DNA of 64,000 bases from the NCBI GenBank assembly GCA_034620365.1, contig JAQGEQ010000201.1:124001-188000 (forward strand), read 5' to 3'. A program made the translations under genes and the position numbers. Shown piece after piece: positions 26,401 through 36,100 of this stretch. Each line of letters opens with the position of its first letter. Position 1 is the first letter of the stretch. The notes below the pieces were generated by a model, which saw only the letters and a program-made list of their open reading frames with translations, did no database searches and had not been told where the DNA came from. The stretch comes from Pegea sp. RAD2-039. Lineage: Eukaryota; Chordata; Thaliacea; Salpida; Salpidae.

Positions 26401-27295
26401 TAGAATTAGTTATTTGAAATATTTTAAAATTATTTAAAAACTGAAATGGTATTTCCGTCTTTAATTTTTTTTATTTTCTTTTTTTTATCTTTAAGTTGGT
26501 TAAAGAAAATTTCAGCTTTTTTAAAATATATTTTGATAAAATTTTTAATTTATTTTATAAATTTATAATATTTTATAAATATTGCTCTAAATATAGATGA
26601 TTTTATTTAATTTTTATTATATTATAATTCTTCATAAATTGTATGTTAAAATGACTTGATTATTTTGATAACAATTTTATTTAGTTTGAAGCCAATATAT
26701 TTTCAATTATTTAATCATACTTATAAAAATTAAAATAAATGAGATTTCCACGATTTTTAGTTCTTTTCAATCTTTAGAAATCTTTTCAGTATTTCAGAGT
26801 TTTTAAGTAGTTTTTTAACCTTCAGTTTTTTTTTATTCTTTTAATTGTTATATTTAATTTGAAATATTTTATATTTGAGGATACTATTTTTTATATGATA
26901 AAAGATTTTTTTATAATTTTTAATAGTTGTAAAAGAACACTTTTCTTATCATATTGTTAAATAATATTCAATAAAATTTTGTTTTCACTTTTTTATGTAT
27001 TTTTGACTTTCTGATTCCTTCTTAAAAATAAAAATCTTTACTTAATTTTCTCTTGATCTTTGACCTAATTACCAGAATTAATAATCCAGTTCCCTATATT
27101 TAGTACCCAAAACTTCCTAACCAACAACACCAAGGACAAAAACTTATCATACAAGTGAATCATCTGATTGGTGGCCAAAATTGCTAGGGACTTGCCTACT
27201 TCTAGCACCTATTTTGATGCTTTTAGTCACTTTGAGTAAGTTTAAATGTTTGATAAATGTTCAACTTAAAAAGCTCACTTGTAACACATTTCAAA
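20480..27295. other. Gene-poor A+T desert
   Basis: Nearly 7 kb without a recognisable exon on either strand, RNA gene or mobile element. No TGACGTCA octamer was seen here, in contrast with gene-bearing parts. The plus strand is A-rich from about 20.5 to 23.5 kb and T-rich from about 25.8 to 27.0 kb. A slightly more balanced patch at 24.3-24.6 kb shows no coding similarity. The first few hundred bases presumably include the Rab5 promoter. Confidence 0.5.
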
Positions 27296-27297
27296 CA

Positions 27298-28537
27298 CAT
27301 ATCCTAGGTTCCCAGGTTTAAACCTCATATGGGTTCCCAGGTTTAAACCTCATTTGGGTTCCCAGGTTTAAACCTCATTTGGCTTCCCAGGTTTAAATCT
27401 CATATGGGGTCCCAGGTTTAAACCTCATATGTGGTTTCCCAGGTTTAAATCTCATATGGGGTCCCAGGTTTAAACCTCATATGGGGTCCCAGGTTTAAAT
27501 CTCATATTGGTTCCCAGGTTTAAATCTCATATGTGGTTTCCCAGGTTTAAATCTCATATGGGGTCCCAGCTTTAAACCTCGTATGGGGTCCCAGCTGTAA
27601 ACCTCGTATGGGGTCCCAGGTTTAAACCTCGTATGGGGTCCCAGCTTTAAACCTCGTATGGGGTCCCAGCTTTAAACCTCATATGGGGTCCCAGCTGTAA
27701 ACCTCATATGGGGTCCCAGGTTTAAACCTCATATGTGTTCCCAGGTTTAAACCTCATATGAGTTCCCAGGTTTAAACCTCATATGAGCTCCCAGGTTTAA
27801 ACCTCATATGGGTTCCCAGGTTTAAACCTCATATGGGTTCCCAGGTTTAAATCTCATATGGGTTCCCAGGTTTAAACCTCATATGGGTTCCCAGGTTTAA
27901 ACCTCATTTGGCTTCCCAGGTTTAAACCTCATTTGGGGTCCCAGCTTTAAACCTCGTATGGGGTCCCAGCTGTAAACCTCATATGGGGTCCCAGGTTTAA
28001 ACCTCATTTGGGTTCCTAGGTTTAAACCTCATTTGGGTTCCCAGGTTTAAACCTCATTTGGGTTCCCAGGTTTAAACCTCATTTGGCTTCCCAGGTTTAA
28101 ACCTCATTTGGGTTCCCAGGTTTAAACCTCATATGAGTTCCCAGGTTTAAACCTCATATGGGGTCCCAGGTTTAAACCTCGTATGAGTTCCCAGGTTTAA
28201 GTCTCATATTGGTTCCCAGGTTTAAACCTCATTTGGGTTCCCAGGTTTAAATCTCATATTGGTTCCCAGGTTTAAACCTCATATGAGTTCCCAGTTTTAA
28301 ATCTCATATGAGTTCCCAGGTTTAAATCTCATGGGGTCCCAGCTTTAAACCTCATATTGGCTTCCCAGGTTTAAATCTCATTTGGCTTCCCAGGTTTAAA
28401 CCTCATATGAGGTCCCAGGTTTAAACCTCATATGAGTTCCCAGGTTTAAATCTCATATTGGTTCCCAGCTGTAAACCTCATATGGGGTCCCAGGTTTAAA
28501 CCTCACTTGAGTTCCCAGGTTTAAACCTCATATGGGA
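27298..28537 (+). repeat. 25-bp minisatellite upstream of TRIP13, about 49 copies
   Basis: Units of 25 bp, read as CCCAGGTTTAAACCTCATATG plus four variable bases (GGGT, TGGG, AGTT and similar). Each full unit holds the palindromes GGTTTAAACC and CATATG. Variants (AGCTTTAAACC, AGCTGTAAACC, GTATG) are interspersed. The array ends about 150 bp before the TRIP13 start codon, so it lies in its promoter or a 5' intron. Confidence 0.97.
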
Positions 28538-28689
28538 TTTAATTGTACATCAGTTGATTCAAATCTTTCAACCCAGATTTTGGCTACCTTCATTTTAATG
28601 GTCATCTCTGTTTGAAATTAAGTCATCAAATATTTATTGTATGACATTTTATTTATGAAAATTTTTAGGATTTTGCATCAAATCATATA

Positions 28690-30364
28690 ATGAGCAAGAA
28701 ACAGTGCTCAGATGAAATCTTTGTTGAAATCTGCCAAAAACCACAAAGCATTGCAGCTCATGACACGATCACAGAAAACATCAAATTTCTCATCCTCAGT
28801 AAACCGGACACAAAGGAAGCCTTTAACATCACAAAAAACAACTTTCTAAAAGAGCATATCGAAGAATTTAGCGTATGGGACACAAAAGGAGAACTTCTGC
28901 TCCCAGGGAATCCCCAATTTATTCAAATTGACGTCAGCATGATCAAATTCATCATTTATCGTCTCCATGACGACGTCGATGACGTCAACATGCTCGATTG
29001 CGACGAGGAAAACGTCCAAGTTGCCGAGCACTGCCAGCTTCCTAACCGTCTGTTCAATAATTTATGGAGCTCTTTGGTTTATGATACAGACGTCAAAGAA
29101 AATCTCCTCAATTACGCTTCCACCATGCTGTACTTCTCAGATTATAAAATTAATCAAGCTCTTGTCTCATGGAATCGGGTAGTTTTGCTCCATGGACCTC
29201 CAGGGACCGGCAAGACCTCTTTGTGTAAGGCTTTAGCTCACAAACTGTCCATCCGTTTGTCTCATCGTTATCGTTTTGCTTCCTTGTTGGAAATCAATAG
29301 CCACAGTTTGTTTTCAAAATGGTTTTCTGAAAGTGGCAAGCTTGTTCAAAAGATGTTTCTCAAGGTTTGTTGGCGTTTTAATTATATAGTTTGAAACAAT
29401 GATGTTACTCTTGTTATTATACCCTTGATATTAAAATATTTTATTAGGTCATTGAAGCTTTGTATTCGAGAGTTAAGATCTCTGATCATTGTTCCAAGGG
29501 TCCCCGAGTCGATTTAAACTTTGTAGTCGAGAGTTAAGATCTCTGATCATTGTTCCAAGGGTCCCAGAGTCGATTTAAACTTTGTAGTCGAGAGTTAAGA
29601 TCTCTGATCATTGTTTCAAGGGTCCCAGATTCGATTTAAACTTTGTAGTCGAGAGTTAAGATCTCTGATTATCGTTCCAAGGGTCCCAGATTCGATTTAA
29701 ACTTTGTAGTCGAGAGTTAAGATCTCTGATTATCGTTGCAAATTTGAAGTAACATCTTTTTCAGGTGGAGGAATTAATTGAAGATGAAAATCATTTAGTT
29801 TGTTTAATAATTGATGAAATTGAAAGTCTCACAGCAATTCGAAGTAATGTGAACACTGGAACTGAACCTTCAGACGCTATACGTGTTGTCAATGCGGTTT
29901 TAACAAACTTGGATCGTCTCAAACATCACTCCAATCTCCTCATCCTAACCACATCAAATATAACCGGAAAAATCGATGAAGCTTTCATTAACCGAGCCGA
30001 CATCAAGTTTTTTATTGGCAACCCTTCTCCACTTGCTATCTACACCATCCTTAAATCTTGCGTTGATGAACTGACTAGGGTCGGGATTATCGAGTCTTCA
30101 ATTCAACTACAAAACGCGTCTGATTTAAATCTTAGTGTCGCTGGTGGTGACGGGCCTAATAGTCCAAGTAAACAACTTTGGGACATTGCCAGTTGTTCGG
30201 TGGGCCTAAGTGGGCGCACTTTGCGAAAACTGCCATTTTTAACTTTCGCTAAATTCTTACATGGGATTTCTCCTTCCAGTGTTTCGCTTGAGGTGTTTCT
30301 TGAAGCGTTATCGCGCGCTGTTAGCGTTCAGTTTAAGGAGCAAGAAAATATGAAAGAGATATAA
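28690..30364 (+). CDS. TRIP13: TRIP13/PCH2 AAA+ ATPase (pachytene checkpoint protein 2)
   Basis: AAA+ remodeller that unfolds HORMA-domain proteins such as Mad2 and meiotic HORMADs. Two exons, 28690-29364 and 29765-30364, joined in phase 0; 424 residues against 432 in human. Walker A GPPGTGKT (169-176) sits in [20 protein letters not shown]. The pore-loop block [17 protein letters not shown] precedes the intron. Walker B LVCLIIDE is at 236-243; sensor motif TTSNI and the arginine-finger-type RAD follow, and [12 protein letters not shown] near the C-terminus is family-specific. The N-terminal HORMA-binding region is divergent but collinear. The start is the only ATG ahead of the conserved region; an AG acceptor at 28667-28668 hints at a 5' UTR intron or trans-splice site. 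The 400-nt intron contains inverted 61-bp repeats. Codon use is more G+C-rich than the flanks. Confidence 0.97.
29457..29740 (-). repeat. 61-bp minisatellite patch 3, inverted, inside TRIP13 intron
   Basis: About 4.6 copies of the 61-bp unit found at 7.8-10.6 and 14.5-18.9 kb, here in the opposite orientation (CGAGAGTTAAGATCTCTGAT on the plus strand). It lies wholly within the single TRIP13 intron, between the splice sites at 29365 and 29764. Copies are close to the canonical sequence, so arrival is probably recent. Confidence 0.95.
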
Positions 30365-30418
30365 AAGTGTTTTTGTCAAATTGTTTTTTGGTTCTGTTTT
30401 TTTTTACTTCCTTAAAAC

Positions 30419-30424
30419 AATAAA
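30419..30424 (+). terminator. Poly(A) signal AATAAA of TRIP13
   Basis: AATAAA begins 55 nt after the TRIP13 stop codon, in T- and A-rich sequence. This is a normal position for a cleavage and polyadenylation signal. Confidence 0.6.
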
Positions 30425-32600
30425 AAAAGTTTTATTTAAAAGATACTGTTTTGACCGCTAGAGTATGCTATAGAGTTGGTAGTGATGACGTCATCGTTAA
30501 TTTGTTTTCAAGTTAGATTCTTAACTTGATCTCACAACTATTAAATCGTTCAGTTCGAAAACCAGCAAAACTTATTTTGGCGCTGGGAGCTAAACATTGA
30601 AATTCCCAATTTACTGTTTAAATGTCAAAATGTTGGATAAAAAACAAAAATTATCTCAAGAAAGTTGATTATATAAGAATTTGAAATCAACAACTAATTA
30701 GCAGACTTAAATAGTTTTCGAATAAATTTTATAAATGAAATATTTGGTTTGCCAACAACTGAATAACAGCTTTATTAAATTTTCTTCCACAAAAGTTTTC
30801 AGGTGTCTGCAAATTAACTCATATATGATGAGTTTAAAGTTTTAAATGAAATAAACAAAATTTGATTATTAACTTAAAAATATTTTGCTTATTAATTAGT
30901 TTGTTAATTCAGTAGATGCTAATCTTTTAAAAGATTGAGAAATTTATCAGAATAATTTCAAAAATGTATAAATTGTTTGAATCAAAACAATTCATTCTGA
31001 TTTATTTAAGATAAACAAAGAATAAGTATTATTTTTGAAGAAAAATGTTATAAACTAAAAACATTTAAATCAATTAACTATCTGTAAATTTTCAAGATTT
31101 ACCACAAAAACTCATTTGATTATTTTTTGTGTATTTGCTTATTTCCAAAAACTTAATTTTTTATAATATTTTTAATTGTAATTCTTCTTTATGTTGAAGT
31201 TTTTACTCAATAAAGATAAAAAGTACATTAAACTTAAATGTTTACAGATAAAACCAAAAGAAACAATATGAAATAAAACCAATTTATTTCGGAAAATTTT
31301 ATTTAGATAAAAGAGATAAGAAGTTGAATCTATTTTCAGTGATTTTAACTGAAAATTAAATTTAAAAACTATTTTTTGTTTTGTGTAATAATTATAAATA
31401 CAATAAAAAACAAACCATTTTAGTAATTTATAAAACTATAAATTAAATAATTTTCTATATCACTTACTTGACAATTATTCAGTCAAAAAATGTCAACTTT
31501 TAAAAAGTGTCTATTTCTCAGAACTTTAATTTATTCAAAGAAAAGTTTACATTAAAAAGCCACCAACGAAAATTTTCAACATTTTGAAATTTCACAAACA
31601 AAAAACGAAAAATTGCGAAATATTTTTAGTGGTTTTCTTAAACTTCTAGATTACTAGTGGTTTGGATCATGACATCATAAGAAAAGTGATTAGATGACAA
31701 AGTTAAAATGATTTTTGTGGCTTCAAATGGAAAAATTCGAATTAGTTTTTAGTTTATCCACATATTTTTCAATTTCTGAAAAAGGCTCAAAGCTTAGACA
31801 GATAGCTTATTTGTTTAGATGTTAAATAAAAAGTTCACAAGGTTAACTACATCAAAAGTTAAATCAACACAAAATAAATTTAAAAAATATATTTATTATT
31901 TGATAAACAAAACAACAAACAGAAAGTAGCACGTGTTAGAAAAAAGATTTCTGCAAGATATAGGCCTTAAAGTTACTGCTGCGTTTCATAGTAGGGAAAA
32001 CCCCAAAGCAGAGGCCAGCACAGCAGAACCGTGCAGAACACAGTGTCAATAAAAATTATATTTCGTTTTTCATCTGATTTTTATATCCTGAAATATTTTG
32101 CACTTCTTTACTTCTTTGGCGATAAAAAAACCGAAAGCTTTTAACTCAAAAAAATGTCTCAATTTTTTTGGCAACGTCATCGTGGTGACGTCATCATTAT
32201 GACGTCATGAGGTAGATGTCTGGAAACACGCCGATGATGTCATTCGCGTTGAAAGACGAAATTAAGAAAAAGATGTTTGTGAAAAGACTTCAATGAAATG
32301 ACGTCATCAATGACGTCATCAGTGTACTATACCTAAAATATTTTACTTTCTTGATATAGTATCTTTATAGAAAAAACAACAACAAACACAACAACAACAT
32401 GAAATACAACAAGAAATTAGAAAAAGATTATGATGAGGATGATGATGATGATAAAAAGAAAAAGTTTGAAATTTAGAAAATAAAAAATAAAATTTTTAGT
32501 AGTTTTTCATGAATGGTTGAAAAACGTCTCATTTGCATATCACGATTGAATTTGCATTTTTGCTTTTTATCACTTTTTCTTCTTTTACAATAAAATAAAA
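30425..32600. other. Intergenic DNA with one G+C-richer patch
   Basis: Mostly A+T-rich without exons. The patch at about 31925-32045 (CCCCAAAGCAGAGGCCAGCA and on) is much more G+C-rich than its surroundings but shows no protein or RNA identity I recognise. Paired TGACGTCA sites lie near 32180 and 32203 and again near 32300 and 32312, pointing to a nearby gene or promoter. Confidence 0.4.
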
Positions 32601-32615
32601 AAACTATCAGGTGAT

Positions 32616-32781
32616 CACGTGATTTGCAAGTCACGTGGTTTGAGGATCACGTGACCGAGTAGTCACGTGGCTAAAAAGTTCTAAATTTGATGAAATGGAA
32701 AAAAAGGCAAAAAAAGACAAATTTTTTGAAGACAAACTTTCATCACAATGTTTACTGGTCACGTGTCAAGCTGGTCACGTG
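32616..32781. promoter_or_regulatory. Cluster of six CACGTG E-boxes
   Basis: CACGTG at 32616, 32632, 32648, 32664, 32760 and 32776. The first four are evenly spaced, 16 bp apart, in T-rich DNA just 3' of the minus-strand gene at 32.8 kb; the last overlaps its stop codon region. CACGTG is the core site of bHLH-zip factors (MYC/MAX, USF, TFE types). The even spacing could also be a short degenerate tandem repeat. Confidence 0.55.
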
Positions 32782-33121
32782 CTCTGCACTTGTTCGAGAG
32801 AACGCGACTTTAAAATCTTTGCACTTCGACAACGCTCGTGATCGTGTAGATGATCAGCTGGAGGTGTTTTGGGGCGTTTGTTGCCGAGCAACATACACCG
32901 ATTCGGTGGTGCTTGGATGCGAGAAGTTTTTGGAGTTCTTAGAAAATCAAGATCAGAAGAATTTTTAATGTTGGCCGGAGTTGAAGAAGAAAATTGCCGC
33001 CGAATATCACCACCGACTCCCATTACAGCAGTCGCTGCGTCCATCGCGTTTGGGGCGTTCACATAAGGATTGTTCATCTGATTGTAAGTCGGTTGACGCT
33101 TTGGACCATTTGCAGTCACGC
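32775..33121 (-). CDS. Terminal exon of unknown protein P1
   Basis: Exon preceded by a good acceptor (TTCATCCAG at the 33122 boundary) and ending in TGA at 32775-32777, about 115 residues in the frame shared with P2. It contains PTYNQMNNPYVNAPNAMDAA, TAVMGVGG and later IQAPPNRC. The same first block occurs, almost unchanged at DNA level, in the plus-strand gene at 40.1 kb; both exons start in phase 1 with a GVT motif. I do not recognise the family. The peptide is polar, Ser/Pro/Asn-rich and probably disordered. Upstream exons should lie between 33.1 and 38 kb but were not identified. Conservation of the block between two copies whose flanks have diverged is the main evidence that it is coding. 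Confidence 0.6.
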
Positions 33122-33124
33122 CTG

Positions 33125-36100
33125 GATGAATACACACACGCGTTAGCTGAGACGATGTCATCAGCACGATTTGAAACTTTAAAGTTTAAAAATGATTTGT
33201 AAATTTGAAAAAAGTAAAATAATAATAAACAAAAATTTAATTTGAAAATTGAAAGTTGCTTTTTGAAAAGATAATTGAACTTTTTCAACTTCTTTAGCAT
33301 CAATGATGACTTGAACAAAACAAACCTACCAAAAACAGTTTAAATTGTTTTTGAAAATCGAAAAATTATTCCAAATATATTTCTGTGTTTTTTAAGAGCT
33401 TTAAGTTACACCCATTTTATGCTTCAAAAATTCTTCCATAAAATAATTTTTTTGTGAAATTAAACTTTTTTTTTGTGTTTTCAAATCAACAGGAGAATTT
33501 GTGGAATAACAAAATTCCATTTATCTTTTTGATACCAAAAATGTTTTTGAGATGAGTTCTTTTTATCAATTGAAACTTTTTGTGGTTTCAAAGTTTATTC
33601 TAATATTTATTGATACATAACAATAAAATACGGACTTCTAGATTAACCCTAAATAATTAAAACTTCAAAACAAAAACAAATTTGGTTCTTACTTTTCTGT
33701 TTTTTATTTAATTCATTTTTTTTCTTATTTTTTCTGCTGTTTGTTGAAAACATAGAACTAGCTTTTTTAGAACTTCTGCTTTTAAAGTTTGTTTCTTCCT
33801 AAAAACAAAAAATTCAATTACAACTAGCCAACCGGTGGACAAAGCAGTGCAGTGAAACCAACTTACAGATGCAGAACTCCAGTGAAAAAAATCAGATAAA
33901 ATTTGAACATAACCTGCGAACATTTCCATAAAAACAAACAAACAAACAATTCTGAAGATTGATAAATGTAAAAACTTAATTTAAACTTCTTTAAACATTT
34001 CAGAATATTTCCTAAAGTTAGCTGAAAAAAAATGTTTAGTGTTTTTCTGTCTATGATTTGATTAATTAGAAAAAGCCAGTAGTCGTAGCTACAAAATCAT
34101 CTTTGACATATATATTTGAAAAATGAATTATAAATTTGATAATTAACTTATTAACAATTATTCTAACTAACTTATCAATCACATAATCTTTTTTTCAAAA
34201 TTGTAAATTTGAGCATTTAAATTAAAAAAGATTGAAATAACTGATGACAAAAATGTCAAATGAGTTTTATTCTGTGGTTTCTTTTCGTTTTTGTTTCTTT
34301 TAACTCTTTCTAACTAAGTTAACAAGCCACAAACTGTTAAAAAAGTTTAACTCGAAAAAACTATCCGCTAGAGGGCAAAATTAGCAGTCGTGAACTTGAA
34401 TAAACTCTTTTTAAAACGCTAACAACCAGCAGAGACTAGATGGTGACGTCATAGCGCGACCATAGGTTTCGTAGAGGTTTTTAAAGAAATGTATGCAAAT
34501 GGGTGAAAGTGTATTGAACTTATTTTTGGCATCTACAATATACCTGTTTGATTGAGAACAGCTAAAATGGTTTTAGTACATTTATGGCCTGAGTTATTAG
34601 TCTGACTGTAAACTGTCTGTTATATGCTAACATTTGTAAAAAACATCTGAAAATTTAACTAGATTTCATTCAAAGAGCTAAAATAAAGTGGAAAACTTTC
34701 TAAAAAATTATTTAAAAGAAGAAAACACTAAAAAACATTATTTATTTACTAACAAACTCATTTTTAAAAGACTCAACACTTTCAAACAGCTCAAGTTAAA
34801 AAAGAAGCTGTTAGAAAGCAACTCCAACAAAAACTGAACAGTAAAACAAAACTGCCTGATATAAGTGGCAAGAAAATTTGCAAAAAGCAAACTTCTCTTG
34901 TGATATATCAAATGAAATCTAAAAAACGGGAGAGGGCCCAAAAAAAAACAGAAACGAGAGAAGATATAGTGACGTCATGAGTGTCTACAGCGCAAGCACG
35001 TATGAGTTGTCTTGTGCTGGTTTCTGAACCACATAAATATACCAACTCTTAATGATAAATCTTTAAATTGTTTTCTTTTTTATAATTTTTGTTTTGTTGA
35101 AGAAAATAAAGTTTTTGTTGTTAGATCTAAAGGCTGAACTGAATTTTTTTTGTCATTTTATTCAAAGATAGTTTAAAAAAATGAAAAACATTTTTTTATA
35201 ATCTAAAAATGTTTTCAAAAAATTAGAAACAAAATGTTTAACTTGTAAATAAATTTTCCAGAAATAATTATTAAATATTTTAAGTAGAACTTTTTCAAAA
35301 TACTTTTTACAATGAAAATATTACTGACTCTCAATTTAATTTTTTATTTTGAAATTAGATCTATTAAAAATAATTCTTTTGTTAATTTGAATTAATCTTT
35401 GCATATTCATTTTAAATCATGATTTTTTTTTCAGTCTTGTAAAATTTGAAACAAATATCTATTTTACTCACTAAGCAAATTTCATCTATTGAATAAATAA
35501 TTCAAATTTTTCTTGTTATTATTCAGAAACTAAATTTAAACAAACAAAACCTAATAAAAAAACAAAAATATTTTAACCAAAAATTCTTGTTAGGTTTGGA
35601 AAGAAAAAAAAGTTAATTGTCTCATTAATTATTATTTTTTATAATTATTGTGTCTTCTACTAGTTCTTGTTTTTCAAATGTGTAAAATATAAGATGGAAA
35701 GAAAAAATCTCAAAATTTTAAAATTACAAACCTCAAAATTTGAAGAAAAAACTGCTACAAATAAAAGTGAATTTGAAAAGTTTTTGTTAAAATTGAATCT
35801 ATTGTAAAATTTTTGTTTTCATAATTTTTAGTTTCATAAATCTTTTGTTTAAATATAGTCGAGCTTTTTTGCTTGTTAAGTTAAAGATTAACAAATTAGT
35901 CACCAATTTGTAATTCTTTAACAAAATTAATCGTCTAAAAGATTTTAATAAAGTTTAGATGGACAAAATTGTTTAAATCAGTTATTTGTTTTTATAAAAT
36001 CATTTAAATTTCTAATAAATTTTTGTCCAATTTCTCGAATAAAATCTGACGTATGTTTCAAAAGATTGATAAGGTATGTCATTAAAAGTTCTTTAAATGC

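Noticed and set aside
28846-29182. Alternative frames inside TRIP13 exon 1
   Set aside because: Shadows of a strongly conserved coding frame on the plus strand.
33708-33941. 77-codon minus frame as an upstream exon of P1
   Set aside because: Low-complexity, no supporting acceptor or phase link to the 33121 exon, and no family resemblance.
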